Of a stretch of DNA of 64,000 nt, positions 1 to 13,028 are shown in pieces (positions within the stretch are counted from its first letter, which is position 1; each line of letters begins with the position of its first letter). The notes below the pieces were generated by a model that saw only the letters and a program-made list of their open reading frames with translations, did no database searches and was not told where the DNA came from. The translations under genes were made by a program, and so were the position numbers. This DNA is from Colius striatus (taxonomy: Eukaryota > Chordata > Aves > Coliiformes > Coliidae): assembly GCF_028858725.1 (NCBI RefSeq), contig NC_084782.1, positions 1 through 64,000 of the forward strand. Direction: 5' to 3'.

Positions 1-465
1 TGGCACAGGGGCTGACACCCCTCTCAGGGAAACAGTTCTGCCTCAGCTCCAGCCTCAACCTCCCCTGGGGCAACTCCAGACCCTTTCCTCTTGTCCTGTC
101 ACTTGGCAGCAGAGCCTGACCCCCAGCTCCCTGCAGCCTCCTGTCAGGGAGTGTCAGAGAGTGCTGCTGGCTGCCCTCAGCCTCCTCTTCTCCAGGCTCA
201 ACACCCCCATTCCCTCAGCCCCTCCCCAGCCCCTTGTGCTCCAGCCCCTTCCCCAGCTCTGTGCCCGGCTCTGGCCACGCTGCAGCCCCTCAGTGTCCCT
301 GTGGCAGTGAGTGAGGGGCCCAGCACTGACACAGCCCTGGAGCTGCAGCCTCCCCAGGGCCCAGCACAGGGGACAATCCCTGCCATGCTCCTGACGCCAC
401 CCAAGTGCTGAGCCCAGCCAGGCTGCCCTTGGCCTTCTTCCAGGTGTCTTTGGCTCAAGCACAGC
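1..465 (-). mobile_element. CR1 LINE remnant (antisense, 3' end outside window)
   Basis: The reverse complement matches the CR1 copies at 8475-8925 and 21955-22206 block by block: the phrase around CAGAACTGTTTCCCTGAGAG, then GACAAGAGGAAATGG, then upstream blocks on GGGGCTGGTGCTGGGG and the CTGGGCCCTGGGGAGGCTGC segment. The 3' terminus would lie left of position 1. The open frames here are antisense CR1 and not host protein. Confidence 0.85.
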
Positions 466-630
466 TCAAGGCTGGTGTGGTGAGACTGTAACCAGACCTA
501 TGGTGTGTGTTACCTTCCTGAGCCTGGTCCTCCTCAAACTGGACCCTTTTCCCCATGCAGACATAACACCATCAGCACAGCCCTGCTCACTCCTCCATCA
601 TGACACCTCAGTGCCTCTCTCATTCATCTC

Positions 631-866
631 TGTGCAGAAGAGGCTGTGACTGAAGCTTCTGTTTACCTCTGGAGCCTCAAGCATGGAGCCCCTTGTGTCC
701 ATGTGCAGAAGAGGCTGTGCAGAAGAGGCTGTGACTGAAGCTTCTGTTTGCCTCTGGAGCCCCAAGCATGGAGCCCCTTGTGTCCATGTGCAGAAGAGGC
801 TGTGCAGAAGAGGCTGTGACTGAAGCTTCTGTTTGCCTCTGGAGCCCCAAGCATGGAGCCCCTTGA
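631..866. repeat. 85-bp tandem repeat, about 2.8 copies
   Basis: Units start at 631, 716 and 801, all with TGTGCAGAAGAGGCTGTGAC. Each contains CTTCTGTTT(A/G)CCTCTGGAGC and ends near GCATGGAGCCCCTTG. Copies 2 and 3 are nearly identical over this core; copy 1 differs by two bases. A 14-bp duplicate of the unit start (TGTGCAGAAGAGGC) sits at each junction, at 702 and 787. The third copy decays at about 866. Long minus-strand open frames here are produced by the repeat. Confidence 0.9.
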
Positions 867-1950
867 TGTGCCCCAAGACCAGTGATGGCTTGCACGGCTG
901 CATTGCTTAGCCCAGCCCAGTGGCCTGGAGTCCAAGCAGGTCCCTGCCTGCCCACCTCCAAAATCAAGGTCTGGCTGCAATTTTTGCTGGCTTCAATTAT
1001 CAGCAGCCCAAAATGGGAAACACAGCCCCTTTTCATTGCACACTCCAGTCAGGAAAACCGAGCAGTGCTTTTGCCTTGGATGCTCTCAGAGCTGTCTTTT
1101 GGGAATAGCTCATGGGCCAGGAATGCAGCTCTTCAGAGCACAAGCTAGGATCACTGCTATTTTCCCACTTCAAAAAACAAGGCAAATATATCAAATGACA
1201 ATTAGCAGCAAGGGAACCTGCTGCAGGTTTATTAGGATGGGTTTTTTTTCCTTCTGCAGAACTGCCTGACTAAGGGACAGGCTACAAAACACCATCATGC
1301 TCTCAACACTGCACATGTGCCAAGAGCATGGCCAGTGCCTGAAGGATGAATAAGGAGATTCGAGGGGGGGAGGGGTAGAAAAGGAGGATGTCAGTTTGCC
1401 TAAAGAGATGATGAATCCCAAGCAGCATCTCTTGTCCAGTTAGATCTGAGCACAGTCACATCCCTGGCTGGGTTCTTTATCTGTCAGATGACCTAACCTC
1501 TGAGCTAGTTTAGGCTGTAATAAAAAGGCTAGTGCGAGCTCTCCCTGGTATCACAGCAACAGCAGGAACATCTCAGAGCAAGCTCAGTTTAGCAGCAGCC
1601 TCTGGGGTTCTGGGGAACAGCTCTTTAATGTCTGCAGAAGTGCTTTGAAACCTCAGGATGAGAAATGTGGAAGGGGAAGGACGGTGGTTACGAGGAACAC
1701 GACGGATCGTGCTGCAAGTGTGTCTGAATGCAGCTGCTCAGAGGAACTGCTCCCACACAGTCTCACAGTCACACAGCTTGGCTCAGGGTTCTCCCCACTG
1801 AGAAATATCCAAGGAGACCCAAGTGAGCTGCATGACCTGAAGGATGCTGGTAGAGCTGAGAATCAGGGAGACCAAGTGAGTTGAGAATTATCCAGGGAGA
1901 CCCAGTGAGTTGCATGACCTGAAAGGTGCCTCAGGTGGGATGAAGCCAGC

Positions 1951-1977
1951 AAAAAAGCAAAGGGGGGATTGTTGAGG
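1951..1977 (+). other. Possible retroviral polypurine tract and LTR start
   Basis: A 17-base purine-rich run with one C (AAAAAAGCAAAGGGGGG) is followed by ATT and TGTTGAGG. This is the arrangement expected where an endogenous-retrovirus internal region meets its 3' LTR, which normally starts TGT. Upstream, at 1805-1930, are imperfect copies of GGAGACCCA(A)GTGAG(C/T)TGCATG. No second LTR and no clear LTR 3' end were identified, so this is a suggestion only. Confidence 0.35.
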
Positions 1978-3521
1978 AACCAGCAGTGCAGAAGCTGTCA
2001 GTGCAATGCAAGGGCAGAGAGACCTCTTACTTATCCTGCTTCCTGAGTAAATGCATGGTTAAGAACCATAATGTGCTTTGGGCTCCCCCTCCCTCACACC
2101 CAGAGCTGTCTGCACGTCCCTGGAAGGATCTTGGCAGCTTTCATCCTTGATCACTCCCCAGAAAGTCCTTTAGATCTCTAAAAGTCACTCTTTGGGATTT
2201 ATGCCTCAGCCTTGCTGGAAGGCAGAGTGGGTTTTGTGGCCATAATTTGAAACCACAGGAAGAAGCAGTGAGGACAAGGTCATTGCTCCCTTGTGCACCT
2301 CCCTGGAAGGGGAGGCAGAGAGAGAGGAGAGCCCTAAAATGAGCCACTCTGCCTGGAGGGGATGGGCTTTGCCACCTTCAGGACCTCTGGCTCAATCCAG
2401 GGGAGCAGCCCATCTTCACTGAGTGGTCAGCCACATTTATCACTTCTCAAGGCTTCATAATACAACTCCACAGGAGAAGATACTGTCATTTTTCTCTCTC
2501 AGCAGCTGCTGGCATGTTTGAGGAATGGAGGCTGCCTGAAGATGCACAATGCTCCATATCTTGTATTGCCAATGGCATAAAAGGCTTAAAATGCAACAAT
2601 GGGACCTCTGGTATCCACCAAAGCAGTTCATAGGAGAGACTGTAGGATTTCAAAGTTCCTCTTCCTTCCTGAAGCAGTACCCCTGGGTTGTTGCACTTAT
2701 TAAATTAGGAGCTGTAAAGCAACTGGATAAATTGCTGTAAGGAAACAAAAGAAGTGCCACCCATTTCAGTTATTAGTCCAGATGAGTGAATTAGATGTTG
2801 AAACAGCAGCTTTGAAGTTTGACTCATTAAATCACAGACCAATTCAGTGCTTATTAGGTCTCCAGTCAGATATATAAAAGCACTGGGAGATAGGTTTGCT
2901 GTTAGCAATAGCCATTACTTTTTCTGCAGTGAGAAGAGAGTCTCATATTTTTTTGGTTGGGCTGTGAGAGAAGACTTTAAAGCACCAGCTCCTGGTGCCT
3001 CAGGAGAGCCTGGGAGTTGTGGAGTTTGTTTCTGAAGAAAGAGTTCAGAAAATGGCTGATGTCTACACAGACATTCACAAAGAGTCAGGAAGGCATAGAG
3101 AAGGAGCTGGGAAAAGACATTCTGATGTGTGTGAATGTCCCAGAGGAGGATCAGTTGGGATGCTCGTATGCCATCAGCCACTAGCACAGTGTCCACTTCA
3201 AGAAGCTGAGCTCTTCCCCTCAGCAGCATGGACCTTCACTTTGGAGGCTTCCTCCTTGATCCATCCTGGATATTCTTTTGCTCATGCATCTCTTACATAC
3301 CCTCCCCATAACCCTCATTTCCTCTTCTCCCCATACTCACCTCCAGCCAGCTGGTTCTGAGCGATACTCACATGCCATCAGCCACTAGCTGGGTGATACA
3401 TGGTACAGACCAAAACACACTGGTATAGAGCTTGGCAAAAAGCACAGTACTTACCTTAAAGTCTGATTTTTACCCAGCCTGACTCCTCTGATAAAGTTAC
3501 ATCCTAATGAGTTACAGATCA

Positions 3522-3692
3522 GTACAGGCTGGGGAATGAACTCTTAGAGAGTAGCACAGGGGAAAGGAACCTTGGGGTGCTGGTGGGCAGCAGGATGAGC
3601 ATGAGCCAGCAACGGGCCCTCGTGGCCAAGAAGGCCAGTGGCAGCCTGGGGTGGGTTAGAAGGGCTGTGGGCAGTAGGTCAGAGAGCCACTT
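3522..3692 (+). mobile_element. CR1 LINE fragment (ORF2 3' part)
   Basis: The phrases GGGTGCTGGTGGGCAGCAGG, ATGAGCCAGCAACGGGCCCT and GGCCAAGAAGGCCAGTGGCA match the CR1 ORF2 segment that encodes (V)LVD(S)KL-MSQQ-ALVAKKA in other copies of the window. Both ends of the element are missing. Confidence 0.8.
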
Positions 3693-6184
3693 CTTGTGGA
3701 AACCATGTCCTTTCTGCAGTTGCTCTGTAACTTGAGCAAGAATAAAGCTGACTCATCTCACAAGCTCTTTTCTTTTGGAGGTTTAAAGTGGTTGTTGGTT
3801 ACCTGGTTTAAGAGTTCCATAAAGGCAAGTTACTGTGTCCTTGCAGTGATGCAGCTTGGAAAGGGCAGTAGCCACAGGAGTTGGCTGATTCACAGACTCC
3901 CCAGCTCCTGAGCACAGGGTTACAGAAGCAATGTCTGGCTGGTCTTGCCTTCACCATAGCTTCTGGTCACCTGGAAGGCTTTAACCCATTCCTCAGACTT
4001 TGATGTACACGCTTAGGATAGCAGGACAGCTCAGGTTGGAAGGAAGTCGAGAACTTCAGCTTCAGCTAGGAGGTCAGAGCAGGTTATTGTGGCCTTTATC
4101 TGGTCTGGTCTTGAAAACTTTGCTTATGCTCCCTTTAGAAAAGTCAGAGACACATTCCTAAGGGATGTGGCCAGGTCTCACAGGAGGGCAGTGGCAGAGT
4201 CACAGATCTCCCATGGCTGTTAATCCCTCTTGGCACACACACAGAGGCCACAGTTCCAAGTTTTCCTCCATGACCCAGAGGACACAATTGTTTGCATCTT
4301 TCTAGTGATGAAAGCCAAGGTTTTCACTCAATCACTGGGGCCCAGAAGCTGTGGGTTTATGAAGAAATTCATGTTATGACACACTTGATCAAAATCAAAA
4401 GCACAAGGTGGACTTATCCCAACAGCTTCCTGCATCTCTTGGTTTAATGCCAACCCCTTTTTGGGCAGGAGAGGCTGGGAGGGGACACAGGTGACTCCAT
4501 CAGGACACCAAGTTTGTTATTAGGTGATTTTTTTATTTGTCTGACTAACCATCCAAGAAATGTCTGTGAGGAGAATGAAGTCATGCTTCACCTGCCAGTG
4601 CTCCCACCAATGATCTGCTGCAATCATCAGCCCAGTCTGTTGTATTGGGCATTGTTTTTCCAGCTTTTGTCCACTGCACAGGTCCCAGCAGCTGCATGCC
4701 TGATGCTGGTGGGGTTCAGGCTGCTGGCAGGCAGTACTGCAGCCCTGCCCAGACCCTTATTGTGCACAGTGGGGACATGAGCCATGGGAGAAGGCTTGAA
4801 TCCCAGCCCCTCCTGATGCCCCATCTGCATCCCTGGGAGCCCTCTCCATCTCTGCACCATGCATGCTAATCCCAGGCCTCTGCCTGACCTATTGCTGGCT
4901 GAGATCTTCTCCATCACCATTCCTTTTCCTTCCCTTCCTTCCCTGTTCCACTCTACACACAACAGCCTCCTCCCATTGTCATAACAACACCCATCAGCCT
5001 GTGCCCCTCCACCAAAAACACCTCTTCATGGGAGGAAGCACCAGCTCCTGACCTGAACCATCTGGCTATAGCTGGGAGGAGGCTGAACTCACCCCCAGGC
5101 AGAGGGATGAGGGTCTGCCTCCTCTCACCCACACATTTAGCCTCAGATGGTGCTCCCCAGCACTGAGTGAGGACACACAGACACACAAAACGAGCTGTCC
5201 CCAGCAGTCTCTGCCTCATAGTCTCATTTTGGCCTCACTGACACCAGCCTGCTCCTTCTCTACTTGCTCACATCCTTCCATCTGTCTTCCATGTCCCTGC
5301 CCAGCACCCCATGGCAAGGCAGCATCTTCAGTGCACATCCATAACCTGCCCTAGTGATTCCTCCTCCCCATCAGCTCACTGGACTCCTGAGATCCCCTGA
5401 CCCTCTCAGCCTCAGGTCTCCCCTCCTCCTTGTATGACTCTCCCCAGCACATATCACCATGAGGTAAAGGCAGGATCAAACAAGACCATCTTGGTGCAGG
5501 TTAAGAACTTCTCATAGGCTTCCTGTGGCTTAGGGCTTCTCCAAGGGGGACCGGGACCATGGGCACAGCCAGAGCTGCTCCTGAAGGCACCAGGGACACA
5601 GGGACACAGGGCATCCATCCTATGTTCCAGAAAACCAATCAAATCTAAAGCCTCAAAGGCATTTCTCCTTCTGGAAGCCTGTGACCAGCAACAGGTTAAA
5701 GGCACTCAAGACCAGCCTGTGCAGAGCAAGGGATGCTGCTACACCCAGAGGTATGTTGGAAGCAGAGCACCAAGATACAGCAACAAAGATCTTAGGCTTA
5801 GCTACCCCTTATTCATTCCTCACAAGCTCTGTGTGAGTTCCATCCAACCCAGAACCTTTATGCCAGAACTAAAGACCAACACCCTCCTAAGTTGCTCTCA
5901 GCTCCTCTTTCCCAGCTCTTTTCCAGCAAGCCCTGCCAGCTCCACCTCTCAGGGGAGTATTCACAGCCCTTTGTGCTGATGCTGTTGTGGAAAAGCAAAA
6001 CCAGAAACCAACCAAGAACTTGCTGGCAGGCTGGATCTTGGCATAGACAGTTGCCTGTGCCCACCTCCACCCTGTCTCGGCCTCAGTCCTGCTGCATCTC
6101 CCTGGAGGCATTACTTCATCCTCATCCTCAAGCCTTCCCCCTCTGTTTCTCCTTCCTTCCACGCTGGCAGCTCCTTTTGCTACA

Positions 6185-6668
6185 GCTCTGTGCAAGACTG
6201 CAGAGTGACAGGGAGCTGCTGGAGAGAGTTCAGTGCAGGGCCACAGAGATGCTGGAGTGGAGCATCTGCCTTGTGATGAAAGGCTGAGGGAGCTGGGGCT
6301 CTGCAGCTTGGAGGAGCCTGAGGGGTGAGCTCAGTCATGGTTACAAATGCATCAAGGGTGGGTGTGAGGAGGCTGGAGCCAGGCTGTGCTCAGGGATGGC
6401 CAATGACAGCACAAGGGGCAACGGGCATAAGCTGGAACAGAAGAGGTTCCAAAGCAACACAAGGCAGAATTTGTTCCCTGTTGAGGTGAGGGAGCACTGG
6501 CAGGGGCTGCCCAGATGGGCTGTGGAGGCTCCTTCTCTGGAGACATCCCAGCCCAGCTGGATGAGTCCCTGTGTGCCCTGCTCTAGGTGGTGCTGCTCTG
6601 GCAGGGGGTTGCACTGGATGAGCTTTGCAGCTCCCTTCCAGCCCTTAAGATTCTGTGATTCTGTGACT
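6185..6668 (+). mobile_element. CR1 LINE, 5'-truncated with 3' end
   Basis: It starts in the ORF2 3' region (CAGAGTGACAGGGAGCTGCT, GAGAGAGTTCAGTGCAGGG) and runs through GCACTGGCAGGGGCTGCCC to the terminal GATTCTGTGATTCTGTGACT, a diverged form of the CR1 end repeat. It is sense on the plus strand and has several frame breaks. Confidence 0.88.
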
Positions 6669-8474
6669 GAAAGCTAAAGTCACACAACTCAGTCTCCACA
6701 TGAGTTTATCAGCTCTTCCCAGTAGTGATGCTGGGCTACATCTTCCAACTCATTTAAAACCCACCCCTCAGCTGGGTAATCCCTCCTTCAGCCTGTGAGA
6801 GGTCAAGGAGGGATTTCTGAAGGTGCTTTTATGCCTGTGACACACAGAAAGGCCTGTTATAACAAGAATTTACCTTTGCAGCTTTGCTACTCAAGCTCCT
6901 GGGCTTGCACTTGGGGAGAAAGAAAGACCATTTCACCATGGGACTTGGGTATTTCAAAAGAAGAGCAGAAACTCCAACCTCCCAGAGAGAGACACTGGTC
7001 TGAACTTCCTGCAGCATTGACTCAGCCTTCCCCATTTCACACGGCTATTGGTGAAGCCCTTTCCCAGGGGTAACCACTCTGTAACATCAGCCAGAGGATT
7101 CTTAATATTTGGATACTACATTTGGCTTCCCAGGAGAGGAAATGTCTGGTCTCTGTGTCTAGAAAACAAAGACTCTTTAGGGGGAAGGAATTTCTTGGGA
7201 CACCTGATTCATTGGAGCCACTCTGGAGATACTCGTGTAAACCAAATTGGTTCCAGGTTTGGGAGATTAGCAGGGTTTAGCTGCAGTGTTCTCCAGACAG
7301 CTCTGGCTGCCTTTAAAGTGTTTCTGTTCTTAAGCACTGCAGAAAGTTTTCTTTTTCAAAAGGAAAAACCATTCCTCCATCCAGTGGCTCAAGCACACAC
7401 TGGAGGGGCTGGCAGAGCCTCTGGAACAAACGTCACCATCCCACAGCCTCCAGCCAAGGCCTGTTCCCTTGAACCACAGAGGAAAGTAGGTGTTATTAGG
7501 GTAGAAAAGGACTCAGTCTTCTCCAAGCCCTGACTTTCTCACATCTCCCTAGGCCCACAGAGGCTCTTTGGGTGTGTGGATCAAAATGCTAGATCCACTT
7601 CTCCTGCACCTAGCAGACTCATGGAGCAGAGGGATGCAGAGTATAGGACCCACCACCCAAAGCTTTCTGAGCCTCTCCAGTCCAGGAGAGCTCCTGGGGA
7701 GATGTTACTCAAAGCTGTGCATCTTCAGGCTTTGCTGTTGCTTCTGCTTTAGGCACTGGAGCTTCCTCACAGGCCACGATTGCTGTCTGTAGTTGGGGAA
7801 ACTGAGGCAGGGAGCAAAGACCTGATTCCCTGTCTGAGTGCTGGGTACTGGTGCACACCTTCCTCCTGAGTTAAAAACCAGTTAAAAAACAGTAATTGGT
7901 GCAAAGCCAGCCACACCTCAGAGAGGGGGAAGGCAGAGGTTTGCACCTTGCCACCACCCTCCCTCCTCACAAAGAAAGGCAGCCTTTGTGAGACTAAATG
8001 GAGCCCAGATGAGCTTCCTCACCCCTTCCTTCATGTCTCTCATCCAGCACAGCCACCATGCTCAGAAATCAGTGCTGGAAAGGCCAACTATCCAGACTAT
8101 GGGCTCTGATGTTTGGACAGGCAGCAGCTGGTTCTGCTGACTGATGCAATCCCAGCTGGGTGGTCACAGACAGAAAACAGATAGTTTTCCTTCCTTGACC
8201 TGTTTAGCAAAGCCTCCTGCCATCAGCCTTTCTGCTTTAGTCTCTGAACTGGTCTGCAAGTGTCCATCAAGGGCTGGGCAGAGTGCTGGAGGCTATGGGG
8301 TGAAGATGGCAGGTGAGAAGTTGCCCTGAAGGGTTTACTGATTCATAAAGGGAAGGGATAGGCTACTGTCCTTTGCTGGGCAGCTTGTTTCATCTGAAGG
8401 ACAGTGAGCAGGGGCAAATTGCAGCCTTTGCTGCTTGCTTCTCCTTCTTTTTCTCCTCCATTTTTTTCTAATGG

Positions 8475-8925
8475 TCACTCTCATTTCAGGAGCAGCCTCG
8501 AGCAGACCTGGCTCCTGGGATGTGCTGGGCCCTGGGGAGGCTGCAGCTCCAGGGCTGTGCTCAGTGCTGGGCCCCTCACTCACTGCCACAGGGACACTGA
8601 GGGGCTGGTGCTGGGGAAGGAGCTGGAGCACAAGTGTGCTGGGGAGGGTCTCTGCTCCCAAGTAGGACAAGAGGAAATGGGCTCAAGTTTCCCCATGGGA
8701 GGCTGAGGTTGGAGCTGAGGCAGAACTGTTTCCCTGAGAGGGGTGTCAGCCCTGTGCCAGGCTGCCCAGGGAGCTGGGGGAGTGCCCAGCCCTGGAGGGA
8801 TCCCAAAGCCCTGGAGCTGAGGTGCTGAGGGCCAGGGGTTAGTGCTGGGCTAGGCAGGGTGAGGGAGAGCTTGGACTTGAAGATCTTAAAGGTTTTTCCC
8901 TACTGAAATGATTCCATGATGTGAT
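8475..8925 (+). mobile_element. CR1 LINE, 5'-truncated
   Basis: It belongs to the same subfamily as 1-465, 21348-21492 and 21955-22206. It shares CAGAACTGTTTCCCTGAGAG, GCTGCCCAGGGAGCTGGGGG and the tract CTGAGGGCCAGGGGTTAGTG. It ends in the degenerate terminal repeat ATGATTCCATGATGTGATG. Confidence 0.87.
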
Positions 8926-9792
8926 GCTTTGCTGCGCTGGTGCTTGCATTAGCTGGAGAGCATGGTTGTGGCTCCCAGGGGTCGAGCTGCTCCCTGCCAG
9001 CAGACAAACAGGCAAAGCAGGGCAAAAAGGAAGCAGATTCCTTCCCTACTGCAAAATACCCTCTTTACTGTTGCTTTCCCACAGTTGGCCCTATGACAGG
9101 GCAGGCAGCACCCTGGCACACTAGCAGAAGCAGAGGAGGGACATGGTGAGGAGAAACCTGCCTTTGGAGGTGGAAGGGTGGTCTGGAGGGATGTGACAAG
9201 GAAGGAGGAAGGGAGTGAAGGAGGAGAGCAGCCTTCTTGGCTGTCTGTCAGGGCACGTGGCTTCAGCCAGTACTGGAACACCCACCAACCCCCCACCCAA
9301 ATAGTGTCTGCAGCCACCACAGGATGCTCTGCAGCATCCCAGGGGTTGAGGGATGCAGCAATAATAGACATCTCTTAAAAAATCATAACCCAGGGATGCT
9401 TCCTGCAGCCAGCCTCTGACCAGTGCACTGAAATCACAGCATTCACCACCTGCCTTTGCTTCACTGGCTCTGCACTGCCAGGAGGAAACACTGATAAAAC
9501 ACATTGGTGGCATTTCTGTTCTGGCAACAGCAACTTCACACATTCCAGCAGCAACTGCTCCGGAGGGGTGGCTGCAAGGACACTGGTTTATCTGAATTTG
9601 CCTCCATCCTTTCAGCACCCAGGTCCCTGAGTGGGCTAAATAATTAATAACAAAGAGAAACACAAATCAGTCAGCTGTGAGCAGCCTCCTCCACGAATCA
9701 GCTGACCACAAAGCCACACAAACCAGAGGGTGAGATTGAGGATAATGAAAGACTGCCAGTCATGCAAGTAGTGATATGTTGGGACTTTAAAA

Positions 9793-9798
9793 TTTATT
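9793..9798 (-). terminator. Candidate distal polyadenylation signal of HIVEP3
   Basis: The plus-strand TTTATT reads AATAAA on the minus strand, followed by an A/T-rich stretch. Cleavage would fall at about 9765-9780. It is the most distal canonical hexamer before interspersed-repeat sequence resumes. The downstream GU-rich element is weak, so this is a tentative choice among several hexamers. Confidence 0.4.
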
Positions 9799-10163
9799 CC
9801 AACATGCTGTTTTTTTAAAAATAGGCTCAGACTGAGCAGACAATCTGAGCTGTAGTAAAGGCAATATTATACTTGTAAAAACTTCTCATTCACAGTACAG
9901 ATGTCATTTACAATAAGGGTCACAAACATCAAATACTGAGTATTTCTTCTGCTTTTTTGTGTTGTTTTTGTCTTGTTTGGGGTGTTTTTTGTGGGTTTTC
10001 TTTGTTTGTTTGAACATCAGACTGTGCTTTTACCTGCTTTTTTGTGGGTTGGGTTTTTTTTGCACTGATATAACCATACAGACATTGCAAGATGCAAGTG
10101 TAGAAACTGGAGTTCAAATAAAATGACAGGCAAAGACTCCCCAGTGACATCACCCGCTGTACA

Positions 10164-10171
10164 TATTTACA
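10164..10171 (-). promoter_or_regulatory. Pumilio-type element in the probable 3' UTR
   Basis: The minus strand reads TGTAAATA, matching the UGUANAUA motif bound by PUM proteins. It lies deep in the probable HIVEP3 3' UTR, so it would act only if the distal polyadenylation site is used. Confidence 0.35.
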
Positions 10172-13028
10172 GAACCTCTGCTTGGGGTTTTCTTTTTGGA
10201 ATGTATTGCCATTTTCTTTTTTTTTAAAGAACATATAGAAACTTTCTACAGACTATTCCACTTACAGAATACATACACCTTTTAGAAAAAAAGGCAAATA
10301 TTTATCTTACATGAGACCATGTATATTAAATTTGAGTTACACATTATTCTTCTCATTATTATTAATTACTTTGTACATTACATTTTACTAAAGTGATCGC
10401 AAGTGCCGTCGTATCTCAGTCGTGAAAACAGATTGGGGTTGGTGGGGGTTTCTTTTATGCCATCAGGACTGGTTTGCTTTTTTTCACCTTTTTAGGGTTT
10501 TGGGAAATCATTTACAAGATGGTTTTGATCTGTCAATACTGTGCAATAGATGGAAGTAGCTCGAAGGAAGAAAAAATAAGAGAAGAAAAAGAAAAGCGCG
10601 TGATGGAACCAAGTCAGCAAATGAAAAGCTATTGCAAGAACAGCAGAGAAAAAGAGCCAACAGAAGGGCTAGATCAAATTGTCCAGGGTTTTGCATGAAA
10701 ATTGGTGTTGTTTTAATGACTTCTGAGTGACCAAGGATATTGCTTGTTCAGGTGCTGCTTCTGAGGGTTGAAAACAAGAGTGAGGTGAAAGTGAAAGCTG
10801 GAGTAAGGGAGAAAGCAACTGGTTTGCAGATTGTTTGGTAAGGGTGACTGGAAAGTGATGGGGAGGTGGCTAGTTGTGCCCATCACAGCTCCAGGGACTG
10901 GCAGGGGGCCTGGTGGCTTTCCACTGGTTGCCTGCAGCCCTGCCAGTAGACATCTGCTGTGGCCAGCTCCAAGGCAATGCCAGTGGCTCTGACAGGGCTG
11001 GAGGACAGGGTGTGGGACCGGCTGCTGGCTCTGAGCAGAGAGCTCAAGCTCTCTCCGTAACTTTTATAGACACTGGGGCTGAAAATGTCACCCCTTAGGA
11101 GCAGGTGATGAAATACATTTCCCAGTCATAAGCTGTAAAGTCACAGCTACTTCATCATTACTTTTTAAAGAGTTTCCTTCTGCAGTTCCTGGGTATCCAG
11201 CCAACAACCTGTGAATAATTAGAGCTGACAGAGATCTGTTTCAAGGCACGGGGTCGTTTTCTGGACCCAACTGCCCCCTCTCCTTCTCCCATGGTCTGCT
11301 CAGTCCTGCAAGACACAAAGCTCTATAACCTTGACAAAAGAAGCTAAATTTGTGCTTAAGCACAAAGAAGTTACTGAAACTCCAGAAATGCTCAAGCTTA
11401 AGCCAATGTAGAAGTGCTTTATTAGCTCTGGATATAAGGCTTGGTACTTAACACAACTGCTCCAAGGAGTTATTTAAGAGCATGGCCCAAGTCATGGTGC
11501 AGAATGACTTCTGGGATGCCACAGCATCTGTTTGCCATTGAGTACCTGCATTCACAGGAGCTGCACAAACAACCTACCAGGGAAGGAACTATCAGAGCAG
11601 GGTTTTGGCTGAATAACCAGCTACATAACAAAGAGGAGCAGCCAGTCCCTGGAGGCCATGTGCCTTCATGGACTATAAATTTAAGAACCTCTGCCATAAG
11701 AAAAGCAGGGGATTTTATTTCCACTTGCTGATGAAAAGGAAGGGCTGGGCTCTGGTTTTTAATTTGCCTATTTGCATTATTAATACATTCTCTTGCAAAT
11801 AACGCAGCTAACTGCTCTGAAAAGCATCTGTACAGACACAAACTTAGCCACCCCTGCAGCCCTTGTGGGAAGTAAATCAGGATTTATCACCCCTATTTTG
11901 CAGACAGAACAGACACTCAGAGTGATACTAAAAGCTGTGACCTGCAAACAGCTTTTACCAAGCGTGACACAGGGAAGCTCACGGGTGCCCCAGGTAGGAA
12001 AGGCAGCCACCAGTGACAGCAGGGTCTGCAAATAACACACACAACTCTCTGGAAACCAGAGGAGTTGCATCACTGTGCTCCTTGGCTGAGTATGAGGCAG
12101 AGGGGAGACACAATTTGCACAAGGTCACACTATGATTTCAGAGCAGGGCCGGGGCTGCCCCTCAGGGATTGCCCACCTTGCCCACAGACAGAGATGCTGG
12201 TGCTGGCGCGGGGGAGGACGTCCTTCCCGCCGAGCTCTGAGCTGTCAGTGTGATAATTAGCCCTTAAATAGCAATATTGATTATTTTTGTGATCCTTTTT
12301 GCCTATCCAATAGGCCATATTGCCCCTGTGAAGTATAGCATGAAGCACCATTTCAGCCCAGCCAGAGCCTCCCCCGCCGTGCCCACAGCCACTCTGCCGA
12401 GAAGCTGAGGGTCAAGCCTCGGCACAGACTTGGCAGGGGGGGAATATTTGCCCATCTCCTGAGTTTTCAGAGGTCTCTGCATGTGCCTGCTCCCTTGCTG
12501 CCAGCTGTTGGGGATGGGAGCTGAGCACCCCACAGCCACACAAGCCCTTTCCCAAACTCCTTGCCCTTGCTTGACAATCCAAGAGCATCTGGATCGTCAC
12601 ACACACACACGGCTGCCCCACGCAGCACTGGCTGCCAGCCCCGATGCTCTGCAGCTGAGATGTAGAAAGCTTCAGCTCATCTCCAGCTGCTGGAAAAGCT
12701 TTTAAAAACTTTAAAAAAACCCAAACCCCAAGGAAAAAAGAAAAACACAATAAAAAAGGAGCAAGAAACCACAATAAAGCAAGGAACCAATGTAATGACT
12801 TCTGAGTTTTGTTGGGCTTTTCTCTTTTTCTCCTCTGTCCAGAAATGACAAAGGGGAGGAAACACAAAAAAACAAACCCAACCAAACCTCAGGCAAAGTA
12901 TCAACAGGTCAAAGACTAAAATACAGTTACAGAAAGGAGCCAAGCAAATTTGATCTAGCCCAAAGCTCATGTCAAACGCAGCTAACCAAACCAGGAGGCT
13001 GAGTGCACAACTGCTGCATTAAGCTTCT

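Larger units (their letters stand above)
1..9770. other. Flank downstream of HIVEP3, no gene recognised
   Basis: This stretch carries CR1 remnants (1-465, 3522-3692, 6185-6668, 8475-8925), an 85-bp tandem repeat (631-866) and a possible retroviral junction near 1951-1977. In the gaps 867-1800, 2000-3521, 3693-6184, 6669-8474 and 8926-9770 I see no coding exon. I looked for an endothelin-type peptide (the mammalian neighbour EDN2) and did not find its cysteine signature. Confidence 0.6.

Noticed and set aside
598-1036. Three overlapping minus-strand frames with repeated peptides
   Set aside because: They are generated by the 85-bp tandem repeat in different frames, and no splice or homology evidence supports a protein.
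7048-7533. 161-codon plus-strand frame as a host exon
   Set aside because: Composition looks random, with no domain, convincing splice frame or repeat support.
10474-10698. Lys/Glu-rich 74-codon frame
   Set aside because: It is an A-rich tract inside the probable 3' UTR on the strand opposite to the gene.
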